DNA of 64,000 bases from DATJLY01 sp035604615 (GCA_035604615.1 DATNID010000045.1:62001-126000); one strand, 5' to 3'. Shown: positions 40,524 to 49,654, counted from the first letter of the stretch. Made by a program: numbers and translations. Notes: generated by a model not told the origin, from the letters alone.

Positions 40524-41507
40524 CTACCGCCCGACCTTCACTACCTTCTGGTCGATCGCGCCGAAGATCGAGACGCCGTCCGCGTCGAACATCTCGATCC
40601 GCACCCGGTCGCCGAAGCGCAGGAACGGCGTCTTCGGCGCGCCGTGCTCGAGGGTTTCGATCACGCGCTGCTCGGCGAGGCAGCTCACGCCGCGCGCCTG
40701 GTCGAGGCTCGAGACCGTGCCGCTGCCGATGATGGAGCCGGGCGAGAGCGGCCGCGTCTTGGCCACGTGCGCGATGAGCCGGTCGAAGCCGTGCGTCATC
40801 TCGCCCGCGTCGGGATCGCCGAACTTGGCGCCGTTGACGTGCGAGACGAGCGGCCGGTGCAGCCGGCATTCGCGCCACGCGTCGCCCAGCTCGTCCGGCG
40901 TCGCCGCCACCGGCGAGAACGCGCTCGCGGGCTTCGTTTGCACGAAGCCGAAGCCTTTCGACAGCTCGGCTCCCATGAGGTTCCTCAGCGACACGTCGTT
41001 CGCCAGCATGACCAGCGCGACATGGCGGCCTGCGTCTTCCTTGGACGTGCCGTAGGGCACGGCGTCGGTGACGATGGCGATCTCGCCCTCGTAGTCGATG
41101 CCCCAGTCCTCGCTTACGCCTGGGATGTCCTCGGTGGGCGCGAGGAAGCAGTCCGATGCGCCCTGGTACATCCACGGCTCGTCGAACCAGCGCGGATCGA
41201 CCGGGCGCTTCACCCACTTCGCCATGCGCTCGCTGTGGCCGCGATAGACGCTCCCGTCGCACCACTGATAGGCGCGCGGCAGGGGCGACAGGGCGCTGCC
41301 CTGGTCGAACGGCTCGGCGTTCCTGGCGCGGCCCGCGTTGAGCGCGAGGGAGCGCTCCTGGAGACGCGGCCGGACCGAAGCCCAGTCGTCGAGCGCGGCC
41401 TGCAAGGTGGGCGCGATGTCGCCGACGCGCTCCATGCGGCGGAGATCGCGCGCGACCACCACCACCTCGCCATCGGGCCGCCCGTTGCGCAGCGTCGCCA
41501 GCTTCAT
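40524..41507 (-). CDS. Fumarylacetoacetate hydrolase family protein
   Basis: A 327-residue FAH-superfamily protein, which hydrolyses C-C bonds of 2,4-dioxo acids or related ring-fission products. Metal ligands are in DYEGEIAIV (two Glu) and LANDVSLRN (Asp); the active-site Lys is in FGFVQTKPASAFSP; IIGSGTVSS and LRFGDRVRIEMF are the usual C-terminal blocks. It most resembles the FAH branch with an N-terminal domain of about 75 residues. It would fit downstream of an aromatic ring-cleavage step such as that of the LigB-type enzyme encoded at 61 kb, but that link is inference; locally it stands alone. Confidence 0.88.
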   Translation of the reverse strand: MKLATLRNGRPDGEVVVVARDLRRMERVGDIAPTLQAALDDWASVRPRLQERSLALNAGRARNAEPFDQGSALSPLPRAYQWCDGSVYRGHSERMAKWVKRPVDPRWFDEPWMYQGASDCFLAPTEDIPGVSEDWGIDYEGEIAIVTDAVPYGTSKEDAGRHVALVMLANDVSLRNLMGAELSKGFGFVQTKPASAFSPVAATPDELGDAWRECRLHRPLVSHVNGAKFGDPDAGEMTHGFDRLIAHVAKTRPLSPGSIIGSGTVSSLDQARGVSCLAEQRVIETLEHGAPKTPFLRFGDRVRIEMFDADGVSIFGAIDQKVVKVGR

Positions 41508-41586
41508 GTCCCGCCTCCCGTCCGCTTTATCGCGGCGTCATCGCACAGGCGCGGGCCGCCGGCAAGATGCCGGCCCCCCAAACGCA

Positions 41587-41616
41587 AGCGGCGCGGCCAT
41601 CGCTGGCCGCGCCGCT
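41587..41616 (-). terminator. Strong hairpin terminator of the second PEP-CTERM gene
   Basis: A perfect 13-bp inverted repeat (agcggcgcggcca / tggccgcgccgct) with a 4-base loop, 20 bases after the stop at 41637 in the leftward direction, followed on that strand by TGCGTTTGG. One of the best stems in the window. Confidence 0.75.
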
Positions 41617-41636
41617 GACGGAAAAGGGTCGAGCGT

Positions 41637-42692
41637 TTAGGCGCAGTGCTGCTTGCGCCGGCGCCGGGCCGCGCCCAAGCCGACGAGCGCGGTGGTGAGG
41701 AGGGCGAGCGAGCCGGGCTCCGGAACCGGGCTCGTCGGACCGTTAGCCGACGCGTCCCAGTTCACGTCCCGGCCGTTGCAGAAGCCGAACAGCTCCTCGA
41801 GACCTTCGATGATGAGGTTCGGGCTGCACGATGTGAGGGTCGGGTCGCCGGACGAAACCATCCCGATCGGGTTCTCGCCCGAGAGGCTCGAGAGAACCGT
41901 GAGGTTCATGCCGTCGGGGATGGTGCCGTCGAAGAAGCCGGCGGCGGCGTTGATCGATCCGTCCGCGTTCAAGAGCGCGTTGATAGCGAATTGCTCGCTC
42001 GCGTCGTCTTCGTCCCGCGGGTCGAGGTTGACCGTCAGATTGCTGGCGTTGGTCGAGCTGCCGCTGGCCAGCAGGACGCAGTTGGAGACGAGCGCGGCAT
42101 CGACGCAGGCCGGGTCGCCCAGACCGGAGAAGAACGGCAGGCTGCCGACGACGCCGGCGCCGAAGCTTCCCATGGTTCCGTTGGTCACGCTGCCCGAAGT
42201 CGGGACGGTGGTGCTGGATTGCAGCGGATCGATGAAGAAGATCGAGACCGGCAGGTACGAGCCACCCACGTTGTTCACGCCGTAGAGCTGCAGGTTCACG
42301 GCGCTCGACGTGGCGGAGAAGGTGGTGTTGCTGTTGCTCCAGCTCCCGGCGCCTGTGATCGACACCAGGGCGAACAGCGACCAGTCGTTGCCCGCGGAGC
42401 CGAGGCCGTTGCTGGTGTGCGATGCCTCGGTGCCGAAGCTGGTGAGGTTGATCAGCATGTCGCCGCTGTATGTCGTCGAGCCGATCGAGAGATTCTGATA
42501 GACGCTGCCGAGACCGCCCGTCACCGTGAATGGGCCCTGCGCGGAATCGAGTCCGTTCGACAGCGGCAACGTGCCGATGCCGTTGCTCGACGACGGATCG
42601 AATGTCAGCGTGCCGGCGAGCGCGGCCGAACCGCAGCCGAATGCGATGGCCCCGGCCAGAGCGGCGACACGCGCCTGAGTGCGAACCTTCAT
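41637..42692 (-). CDS. PEP-CTERM sorting domain protein
   Basis: A 351-residue exported protein. The start at 42692 (MKVRTQARVAALAGAIAFGC) gives a signal peptide ending at SAALAG; AAGGG lies 11 bases upstream. The body is beta-type, rich in Ser, Thr, Gly and Asn, and contains DDASEQFAINALLNADGSINAA-type turns. The C-terminus has VPEPGSLALLTTALVGLGAA, then basic RRRRKQHCA, the PEP-CTERM sorting signal. Two Cys pairs (DPACVDAALVSNCVLL, TSCSPN and FGFCNG-like) are present. Its function is unknown; the class is sorted by exosortase to the cell surface. A strong terminator follows. No exosortase or EPS genes are nearby. Confidence 0.9.
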   Translation of the reverse strand: MKVRTQARVAALAGAIAFGCGSAALAGTLTFDPSSSNGIGTLPLSNGLDSAQGPFTVTGGLGSVYQNLSIGSTTYSGDMLINLTSFGTEASHTSNGLGSAGNDWSLFALVSITGAGSWSNSNTTFSATSSAVNLQLYGVNNVGGSYLPVSIFFIDPLQSSTTVPTSGSVTNGTMGSFGAGVVGSLPFFSGLGDPACVDAALVSNCVLLASGSSTNASNLTVNLDPRDEDDASEQFAINALLNADGSINAAAGFFDGTIPDGMNLTVLSSLSGENPIGMVSSGDPTLTSCSPNLIIEGLEELFGFCNGRDVNWDASANGPTSPVPEPGSLALLTTALVGLGAARRRRKQHCA

Positions 42693-42976
42693 TTTCTTAT
42701 ACCCTTCACGAGCAGTCCTGAATCGTCCCGGTGACCCTTCGGGGTCATCGATGCAAGAACGAGACCGCCTTTGGTAAACTCCGTGATACCAACCGCTTAA
42801 AGGAAAAAGTGTGAATCGGCGCGAAAGACGTGTAAAGAACGCCAACGAATCGTGGGCCTGCGTTAACCATGCGCCGGCGCGCCGCGTCCCGGTCGCCGCG
42901 TTTTATTAATTGATCTCCGGGTCCACGCGCCGTGAGATGCGTGCCTATAAACCGGTGGGGGCAGGGAGTAGGTTCG

Positions 42977-44356
42977 ATGAAGATCCCGCGGCTCGTTGCC
43001 TCCGCGCTCTCGCTGGCGCTCGTCATGGGTGCGGCGCAGGCGCAGATGCCCTATCCGCCGCCCGGCTACCCGCCGCCAGGCGCTGCGATGGTCTACGCGC
43101 CGCCGCAGCTCGACCAGATGCTGGCCGCGCTGGCGCTTTATCCCGACCCGCTCCTTACCGAGATCCTGACCGCAGCGACTTATCCATACGAAATCGATGC
43201 GGCGGCGCGCTGGCTGCAGGTCCCGCCGAACGCCTCGCTCACCGACGGACCGCTTTTCGCGACATTGCAGACCATCGACTGGGATCCGAGCGTGAAGTCG
43301 CTGTTGCCGTTCCCGCAGATACTGATGATGCTCGATCAGCATCTCGACTGGACCCAGGCGATCGGCAACGCCTTCCTGGCGCAGCCGGCCGACGTGATGG
43401 ACTCGATCCAGCGGTTGCGGCAAGAGGCGCTCGCCGCCGGAAGCCTGGTCTCGAGCCCTTACGTCAACGTGGTCCAGGACGGACCCTATATCGAGATCCT
43501 GCCGGCAAGCCCGCAGCTCGTCTACGTGCCGATCTACGATCCGCGCGCCTTGTTCCGCGCTTGGCCTTATCCCGGCTATCCGCCGTTCTATTACGGCCCG
43601 CCGCCGGGGCTTGGCGCGCGCGGCGCGGTCGCCGGCATCGGCTTCAGCATCGGCATCGGCATCGTCGACGCGCTGTGGAACTGGGGCGACTGGGATTGGC
43701 GCGACCACGACGTCCGGGTCGATCCGCAGCGCTTCAACCGGATCAATGCCGGCCACCCGCCGATCGCCGCGCCGACGTGGCAGCACGATCCCGCCCATCG
43801 CCAGGGCGTCCCCTATGTCGATCCGAAGAGCCGCGCGGCCTATCAGGCGCCGGTACCGGGCTCGGCCGACCAGCGCCGCCAGTACCGCTTCTATCAGCCG
43901 CAAACGACGAGCCCGGCGCCGGCGCAAGAGCGCGCCGCGCCGCCACAGCAAGAGCGCGCCGCGCCGCCACAGCAAGGGCGCGCCGCGCCGCCACAGCTAG
44001 AACGCCCGGCGCAGCCACAAGAGCGGCCGGCGCTGCAGCAAGAGCGCGCCGCGGCGCCGCCGCCGCAAGCACGTGCGCAACCGCAGATGCCGGTGGTGAC
44101 GTCGGGCCCGCGCGCCGTGTCCGGGCCGCCGCCGACCGCATTCCAGGGCTTCAACCGTGGCGCCGCGCCGCAAGCCGAAGCGCAGCGTGGGCAACAGAGC
44201 CGGCAAGCGCCGGTAATGCCGTCCACGGCTCCGGCACGCGCCGCGCCCGCGGCCGCGCCGCGTCCGCAAGCTCCTCAAGCGCAACGCCCGCCACAGCAAA
44301 GGCAGGCGCCGCAACAGCAGCAACGGCCGGGCAATCCGCGCCAGCAGGAGCGCTAG
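42977..44356 (+). CDS. DUF3300 domain exported protein
   Basis: A 459-residue protein with a signal peptide (MKIPRLVASALSLALVMGAAQA, start at 42977 after GGGAG). A Pro/Tyr-rich stretch leads to the DUF3300 domain (about residues 45-260): LDQMLAALALYPDPLLTEIL, TYPYEIDAAARWLQ, DPSVKSLLPFPQILMMLDQ, VYVPIYDPRALF. The remaining 200 residues are Pro/Gln/Ala/Arg-rich with three exact-length copies of an eight-residue unit (QERAAPPQ-like, bases 43925-43996). The DUF2950 gene starts 2 bases downstream, a pairing seen in many Proteobacteria. The role is unknown, with a likely periplasmic or envelope location. Confidence 0.88.
   Translation: MKIPRLVASALSLALVMGAAQAQMPYPPPGYPPPGAAMVYAPPQLDQMLAALALYPDPLLTEILTAATYPYEIDAAARWLQVPPNASLTDGPLFATLQTIDWDPSVKSLLPFPQILMMLDQHLDWTQAIGNAFLAQPADVMDSIQRLRQEALAAGSLVSSPYVNVVQDGPYIEILPASPQLVYVPIYDPRALFRAWPYPGYPPFYYGPPPGLGARGAVAGIGFSIGIGIVDALWNWGDWDWRDHDVRVDPQRFNRINAGHPPIAAPTWQHDPAHRQGVPYVDPKSRAAYQAPVPGSADQRRQYRFYQPQTTSPAPAQERAAPPQQERAAPPQQGRAAPPQLERPAQPQERPALQQERAAAPPPQARAQPQMPVVTSGPRAVSGPPPTAFQGFNRGAAPQAEAQRGQQSRQAPVMPSTAPARAAPAAAPRPQAPQAQRPPQQRQAPQQQQRPGNPRQQER
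43925..43996 (+). repeat. Three tandem 24-bp units in the DUF3300 gene
   Basis: Units begin at 43925, 43949 and 43973, each encoding QERAAPPQ (third unit QGRAAPPQ). The first two are identical in sequence and the third differs by one base. More diverged units continue to about 44080. Copy number is likely to vary between strains. Confidence 0.85.
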
Positions 44357-44358
44357 AC

Positions 44359-45267
44359 ATGACCAGCGCAGCGAACCGCATCCTCGCCCTTGCCGCGTTC
44401 GGGTTTCTCTGGCTCGGCGGCGCCGCGCTCGCGGCAAGCGCGCCGCCCTTCGCATCGGCGGACCAGGCGGTCGACGCATTGATTGCCGCCGTGCGCAGCG
44501 ACGATGCCGCCGCGATCGAGCGCGTCCTCGGACGCGGCAGCGCGAAATTGGTGAATTCGGGCGATGATGTCGCCGACAAGACCGATCGCGCCGCCTTCAT
44601 CGCCGCCTATGACGCCAAGCACAGCCTCGCGCCGCAGGGCGAGGCCGCTTCGCTCACGGTCGGCGCGGCCGACATTCCGTTCCCGATCCCGCTGCGCAAG
44701 GAGGCGGCCGGCTGGCGCTTCGACCCGCGCGCCGGCGCCGAGCGCATCCTCGAGCGCCGCATCGGCCGCAACGAGCTCGACGCCATCGAGACCTGCCGCG
44801 CCATCGTCGATGCCGAGCGCGACTACGCGAGCGACCTCCGCGCCGGCGCCGGCTTCGCAGAATACGCGCGCCACTTCATGAGCCGCCCGGGCAAGACCGA
44901 CGGGCTCTATTGGCCGGTCGCCGCGGGCGCGCCGGCGAGTCCGCTGGGGCCGCTCGTCGCCGAGGCGCGCGCGCAGGGCTATAGCGGCCGCCACGCGCCC
45001 TATCACGGCTATTACTACAAGCTGCTGCTGCGCCAGGGTCCGCACGCTCCGGGCGGCGCGCGCGATTACATCGTCAAGGGCCACATGATCGGCGGCTTCG
45101 CGGTGGTGGCCTATCCCGCCAAGTGGAACGATTCCGGCGTGATGACCTTCATCGTCAACCAGGACGGGACCGTGATGCAGCGCAATCTCGGACCCGACAC
45201 GGCGCGGGTCGCGGCGCAGATGACGCGCTATGATCCCGACCCGGCCTGGACGGCCGCCGCACGCTGA
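44359..45267 (+). CDS. DUF2950 domain exported protein
   Basis: A 302-residue exported protein: signal peptide (RILALAAFGFLWLGGAALAAS), then the DUF2950 domain across most of its length, with DQAVDALIAAVRSDDAAAIERVLG, ERDYASDLRAGAGFAEYA, HAPYHGYYYKLLLRQG and FIVNQDGTVMQRNLG. The start at 44359 has AGGAG ten bases before it, lying inside the last codons of the DUF3300 gene, so the two are translationally linked. The pair is thought to act together in the envelope, but no reaction is known. Confidence 0.88.
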   Translation: MTSAANRILALAAFGFLWLGGAALAASAPPFASADQAVDALIAAVRSDDAAAIERVLGRGSAKLVNSGDDVADKTDRAAFIAAYDAKHSLAPQGEAASLTVGAADIPFPIPLRKEAAGWRFDPRAGAERILERRIGRNELDAIETCRAIVDAERDYASDLRAGAGFAEYARHFMSRPGKTDGLYWPVAAGAPASPLGPLVAEARAQGYSGRHAPYHGYYYKLLLRQGPHAPGGARDYIVKGHMIGGFAVVAYPAKWNDSGVMTFIVNQDGTVMQRNLGPDTARVAAQMTRYDPDPAWTAAAR

Positions 45268-45284
45268 GGAGGACGGAGCACGGC

Positions 45285-45695
45285 ATGGTGGCGTTGAAGG
45301 GCATGGCGCATTTCAGCATCGCGGTGAGCGATCTCGAGCGCAGCAAGGCGTTCTATTGCGACATCGTCGGCTGCCGGCACGTGATGACGACGCCGGACAA
45401 GAAGCTCGCCTTCATCGACGCGGGCGGCGACTGCCTCATCCTGGTGCGGCATCCGGGGCCGATCAATCCGCAGCTCGACGATCACAACGGCGTGCATCAT
45501 TCCTTCATGGTGGACGCCAAGGACTACAAGCCGGCGCTCGACAATCTCCGCGCCCACGGCATCGAGGTGTTCTTCGAGGAGGATCGGCAGGGCGGCGTGG
45601 TCAACGGACCGCGCGCCTATTTCCGCGATCCCGACGGCACCGTGCTCGAATATATCGACCGCACCAGCTATGCCGGCGACAAGCGCGCCGGCTGA
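45285..45695 (+). CDS. VOC-family (glyoxalase/bleomycin resistance-like) protein
   Basis: A 136-residue vicinal-oxygen-chelate protein with two beta-alpha-beta-beta-beta units. Visible blocks are MAHFSIAVSDLERSKAFYCD (His ligand at residue about 7), GVHHSFMVDAK and the closing FRDPDGTVLEYIDRTSY with the Glu ligand. Such proteins act as dioxygenases, isomerases, glyoxalases or antibiotic-binding proteins. It lies 17 bases after DUF2950, perhaps in the same transcript, and converges with tupA. The reaction is unknown. Confidence 0.88.
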   Translation: MVALKGMAHFSIAVSDLERSKAFYCDIVGCRHVMTTPDKKLAFIDAGGDCLILVRHPGPINPQLDDHNGVHHSFMVDAKDYKPALDNLRAHGIEVFFEEDRQGGVVNGPRAYFRDPDGTVLEYIDRTSYAGDKRAG

Positions 45696-45699
45696 GCCT

Positions 45700-46533
45700 T
45701 CACTTCGGCGCGGCCGCCGAGGGATGGAAGAGCTGCGCGTCCTTGACGCGATAGGCGCCGATCGCTTCTTGCCCCGCCGGCGACAACAGCCATAGGGCAA
45801 GTGTCTGTGCCGCGGCGATGGTCTCGGCGGAATGCCGCTTGGGGTCGAGCTCGATCACGTCGTAGCGGTTGATGAGGTGCGGGTCGCCCTCGATCGCGAC
45901 GACCAGGTCGCGCGGGTTCTGGAACGAAAGCCACGTGCCGCGGTCGGACACGGTATAGGCATCCATCGCCGCCGCCGCGTTGAGCGCCGCGCCCATGCCG
46001 CCGCCGATGTCGCGATACCAGCCGTTGGGGACTTGGGGCGGCGCGATGCCGGCTTGCTTCCACAGCCTCAGCTCGAGCGCATTCGTGCCGCTACGGTCGC
46101 CGCGCGAGACGAAGGGCGCCGATGCCTCCGCGATGGCCTTCAGCGCGGCGACGGCGTCGTGGCCGCCCAGGACGTGCGCCGGATCGCGTTTCGGGCCGAC
46201 GATGACGAAATCGTTCCACGCCACCTGCCGCCGCGTCACGCCGAAGCCTTGCGTCATGAAGGCCTGCTCGGCGTCGGGATCGTGCACCAGCACGAGATCG
46301 GCGTCGCCCCGCCGCGCGGTGTCGAGCGCTTGGCCGGTGCCTTGCGCGACGACATGGACGGCGATCCCCGTGGCGCTGGTGAATTTCGGCAAGAGGTAGG
46401 TGAGGAGCCCCGAATCCTCGACCGAAGTGGTCGAGGCCAGCACGATCGTTTGCGCATCGGCCGGCGCCGCCACCGGCGCCCCCGTCATGAGCGCGGCGCC
46501 GGCGGCGAGGCTTGGGAACATGGCAGGTCGCAT
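45700..46533 (-). CDS. tupA: Tungstate/molybdate-type ABC substrate-binding protein TupA
   Basis: A 277-residue periplasmic binding protein. The start at 46533 follows GAGGAGG. A signal peptide ends near PADAQ and the mature protein opens with IVLASTTSVEDSGLLTYLLP; TTS-V-x-DSGLL is the TupA signature for tungstate-type oxyanions. Further blocks are AQGTGQALDTARRGDADLVLVHD, FVIVGPKRDPA and FVSRGDRSGTNALELRLW. It is 11 bases downstream of tupB. Selectivity for tungstate over molybdate cannot be proven from sequence. It could supply the molybdenum hydroxylase encoded divergently at 47300. Confidence 0.88.
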   Translation of the reverse strand: MRPAMFPSLAAGAALMTGAPVAAPADAQTIVLASTTSVEDSGLLTYLLPKFTSATGIAVHVVAQGTGQALDTARRGDADLVLVHDPDAEQAFMTQGFGVTRRQVAWNDFVIVGPKRDPAHVLGGHDAVAALKAIAEASAPFVSRGDRSGTNALELRLWKQAGIAPPQVPNGWYRDIGGGMGAALNAAAAMDAYTVSDRGTWLSFQNPRDLVVAIEGDPHLINRYDVIELDPKRHSAETIAAAQTLALWLLSPAGQEAIGAYRVKDAQLFHPSAAAPK

Positions 46534-46544
46534 GGCATTCCTCC

Positions 46545-47189
46545 TCAATGCGACGCGCGCCCGGCGAACGCGAATCCGACCGTGCTGACCAGCATGCTGA
46601 TGCCGATGAGCACCAGCCCCAGCCCCATCGCGAGGTTGAGATCGCCACGGCTCGTCTCGAGCGTGATCGCCGTCGTCATGGTGCGCGTATAGCCCGCGAT
46701 GTTGCCGCCGACAATGATGATGGCGCCCACTTCCGAGATGGTGCGGCCGAACCCGGCGAGGATCGCGGTCAAGACATGCAGCCGCCCGATCGCGAGGATT
46801 TGCGGCAGGCAGCGCGCCTTGGTCGCGCCCAGGTCCATCAGCGCCTCGCCATAGATGCGCCACAGCTCTTCGGCCATGCGATGGACCAGCGCGGTGACGA
46901 TCGGCAGCGCCAGGATCGCCTGCGCGATCACCATCGCCAGCGGCGTGAACAGGATGCCGAGGAACCCGAACGCCCCCGACCGCGACAGCGCGAGATAGAG
47001 CGCGAGCCCCGCCACCACCGGCGGCAGGCCCAGGAGCGCGTTCGACGTGAGGATCAGCACCCTGCGCCCGGGAAAGCGCCAGATCGCCAGCGCCACGCCC
47101 AGCGGCAATCCCAGCACGGACGCCCACGCGGTCGCGCTGAGGCTGACGCCGAGCGACAGGAAGACGATGTGCCAGAAGGACGCGTCCAT
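46545..47189 (-). CDS. tupB: Tungstate-type ABC transporter permease TupB
   Basis: A 214-residue inner-membrane permease of the ModB/TupB/CysT class with about five helices (for example FLSLGVSLSATAWASVLGLPLGVAL, VVAGLALYLALSRSGAFGFLG). The ATPase-contact loop is EALMDLGATKARCLPQILAI. It is transcribed with tupA. The expected ATPase gene tupC is missing: the upstream side is the divergent molybdenum hydroxylase gene and the downstream side is the VOC gene. An ATPase from elsewhere must serve, or the system is incomplete. Confidence 0.9.
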   Translation of the reverse strand: MDASFWHIVFLSLGVSLSATAWASVLGLPLGVALAIWRFPGRRVLILTSNALLGLPPVVAGLALYLALSRSGAFGFLGILFTPLAMVIAQAILALPIVTALVHRMAEELWRIYGEALMDLGATKARCLPQILAIGRLHVLTAILAGFGRTISEVGAIIIVGGNIAGYTRTMTTAITLETSRGDLNLAMGLGLVLIGISMLVSTVGFAFAGRASH

Positions 47190-47299
47190 CGCGAGGCCGG
47201 CGCTACACGGTCATCGGCGCGGCGTCAAGGCGCTGGGCCGTGCTTGAAGCGCGCCGCCGCAGCGGGCACTCTCACACGCGTCACTGAGCAGGACGGACC

Positions 47300-49654
47300 A
47301 TGCCGGAGGGAAACGGCTTCAAGGCGATCGGACGGCCGCTCACACGCAAGGAGGATTGGCGCCTCCTCACCGGGGAGGGACGCTTCAGCGACGATGTCGC
47401 GGCGCCGGGCGCGGCGCATGCGGCGATGGTGCGCTCGCCTCATCCCCATGCGCGCATCATGGCGATCGACGCGCGCGCGGCGCGCGCGATGCCGGGCGTG
47501 CTCGGCGTGTTCACCGGCGCCGATTGCCGTGCCGACGGGCTCGCGCCCATTCCGCACGAGCCGGTGCCCTCGACCAAGTACGACTTGAAGCTGACCGCGC
47601 CGGGCGGAGGCCCGGTCTTCATCGGGCCGCACGCGCTCCTGCCGTGGGACAAGGCGCGCCATGTCGGCGAGGCGGTGGCGATGGTGGTGGCGGAGACGCT
47701 GGCGCAAGCGCTCGACGCAGCCGAGGCGGTTGCGGTCGAATACGAGGCGCTGCCCTTCGTCCTCGACGCGGCGGCCGCGCTTGCGCCCGGCGCGCAAGCG
47801 GTGTGGGACGAGCTGCCGGGGAACCTCGCGGTCGAGACCTTTTTCGGCAACGAGGAGGCGACCCAACGCGCGTTTGCCGCCGCCGACCGGGTGGTGCGCT
47901 TCGCGCATCACGTCGGCCGCGTCACCGCGGTCGCGCTTGAGCCGCGCGCGGCGGTCGCGTTTTACGACGCGGCGAGCGGCCGCTCGACCCTCTACGCGCC
48001 CACCGGCGGCGCGGTGCGCCAGAAGCGCGAGCTGGCGACCGTGCTCCGGCTGACACCGGAGCAGCTTCGCGTCGTGTCGTGCGACGTGGGCGGCAATTTC
48101 GGCTCCAAGAACCGCCCCTACGTCGAATACGCACTGGTGCTGTGGGCGGCGCGCAAGCTGGCGCGGGCGGTGCGCTATGCCGCCACGCGCAACGAGGCGA
48201 TGCTGACCGACTACCAGGGCCGCGACCTCGTCACCGAGGTCGAGCTGGCGCTCAAGAGCGATGGCCGCTTCCTCGCGCTCAAGGCGTCCAACGTCAGCAA
48301 TGTCGGCGCGCGCTGCGTGTCGCTGTCGCCGCTGGGCAAGGGCTCGGCGCTGGTCACCGGCTCTTACGACATCCCGGCCGCGCGCTTGCGCGCCCGCGCC
48401 GTCTTCACCAACACCATGCCGACGCAAGCCTATCGCAGCTCCGGCCGGCCCGAGGTCACGTTCGCGATCGAGCGCGTCGTCGACAAGGCGGCGGACGCGC
48501 TCGGCATCGACCGGATCGCGCTGCGCCGCCGCAATCTGGTGCGCGCCGACGCCATGCCCTACACCAACGCGATCGGCGCGCGCTACGACAGCGGCACCTA
48601 CGAAGCCAATCTCGACCTCATCATGCGCATCGCCGACTGGCCGGGCTTCGCGGCAAGGCGCACTGAGGCGGAGGCGCGCGGGCGTCTCCTCGGGCGCGGG
48701 CTCGCGGATTACGTCGAGTCCTCGATCGGCGCCCCCAAGGAGCGCGCCGAGATCGCGGTCAAGCCCGGGCGCAGGGTCGAGGTCGTGATCGGCACGCAGC
48801 CGAGCGGGCAGGGGCACGAGACCAGCTTCGCGCAGGTGATCTCCGACATGCTCGCCGTGCCGGTCGAGACTGTCGCCATCATCATGGGCGACACCGACAT
48901 CGTCAGCGTCGGCGGCGGCTCGCATTCCGGGCGCTCGATGCGCCACGCCGCCACCGTGTTCGCGCTCGCCGCCGAGAAGCTCATCGCGCGGGCCAAGCGC
49001 ATCGCCGCCATCCTGCTCGAGGCCGCGCCCGCTGACGTGGCCTTCGCCGACGGCCGCTTCGCCGCGCCGCGCAGCAACCGCAGCTTCGATGTCCTCGAGC
49101 TCGCCGAGGCCGCCGCGCGTGTTACCTTGCCCGCCGATCTCGCCGACGGCGTCGCGGCGTCCGCCGACAACGAGATGCACGAGCCGGTGTTCCCCAACGG
49201 CGCCGCCGCGTGCGAGGTCGAGATCGATCCCGAGACCGGCGCGCTCGCCTTGACGCGCTATGCCGCGGTCGACGATGTCGGGCGCTGCATCAATCCGCTC
49301 ATCGTCCACGGCCAGACGCATGGCGCGATCGCCCAGGGCGTGGGCCAGGCGCTGCTCGAAGAGTGCGCGATCGATCCCGGCACGGGCCAAGTGCTGGCCG
49401 GCTCGCTCATGGATTACGCCATGCCGCGCGCCGGAGACCTGCCGTCCTTCGGCACCGAAATCGTCGAGGTGCTGTCGCCGACCAATCCGCTCGGCATCAA
49501 GGCCGGCGGCGAGGGCGGCACCACGCCGGCGCTCGCCGTGGTGACGAGCGCCATTCTCGATGCGCTGGCACCGCTCGGCGTTCGCGACATCCCGATGCCG
49601 GCGACTCCCTTCACGATCTGGCGCGCCATCAAAGACGCGGCAGCATCGCGCTGA
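47300..49654 (+). CDS. Xanthine dehydrogenase-family molybdopterin-binding (large) subunit
   Basis: A 784-residue molybdenum hydroxylase large subunit. Residues 1-130 are the hammerhead-type domain (IGRPLTRKEDWRLLTGEGRFSDD); the rest binds molybdopterin cytosine dinucleotide. Signature segments are GGNFGSKNRPYVEY, the active loop TQAYRSSGRPEVTF (form other than CoxL's AYRCSFR), GTQPSGQGHETSFAQ, MGDTD and the catalytic Glu in IKAGGEGGTTPA. No gene for the FeS small subunit or FAD medium subunit is adjacent, so this is an orphan. Divergent from tupB. Its stop overlaps the start of the MFS gene. Likely hydroxylates an aromatic or N-heterocyclic compound or oxidises an aldehyde. Confidence 0.9.
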   Translation: MPEGNGFKAIGRPLTRKEDWRLLTGEGRFSDDVAAPGAAHAAMVRSPHPHARIMAIDARAARAMPGVLGVFTGADCRADGLAPIPHEPVPSTKYDLKLTAPGGGPVFIGPHALLPWDKARHVGEAVAMVVAETLAQALDAAEAVAVEYEALPFVLDAAAALAPGAQAVWDELPGNLAVETFFGNEEATQRAFAAADRVVRFAHHVGRVTAVALEPRAAVAFYDAASGRSTLYAPTGGAVRQKRELATVLRLTPEQLRVVSCDVGGNFGSKNRPYVEYALVLWAARKLARAVRYAATRNEAMLTDYQGRDLVTEVELALKSDGRFLALKASNVSNVGARCVSLSPLGKGSALVTGSYDIPAARLRARAVFTNTMPTQAYRSSGRPEVTFAIERVVDKAADALGIDRIALRRRNLVRADAMPYTNAIGARYDSGTYEANLDLIMRIADWPGFAARRTEAEARGRLLGRGLADYVESSIGAPKERAEIAVKPGRRVEVVIGTQPSGQGHETSFAQVISDMLAVPVETVAIIMGDTDIVSVGGGSHSGRSMRHAATVFALAAEKLIARAKRIAAILLEAAPADVAFADGRFAAPRSNRSFDVLELAEAAARVTLPADLADGVAASADNEMHEPVFPNGAAACEVEIDPETGALALTRYAAVDDVGRCINPLIVHGQTHGAIAQGVGQALLEECAIDPGTGQVLAGSLMDYAMPRAGDLPSFGTEIVEVLSPTNPLGIKAGGEGGTTPALAVVTSAILDALAPLGVRDIPMPATPFTIWRAIKDAAASR

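Noticed and set aside
42910..44358. Open frame preceding the DUF2950 protein
   Set aside because: It is the shadow of the DUF3300 gene in another frame. DUF2950 begins at its own ATG at 44359 with a signal peptide.
47225..49390. A 721-codon minus-strand frame opposite the molybdenum hydroxylase
   Set aside because: Antisense shadow without motifs; the plus strand has the complete hydroxylase signature set.
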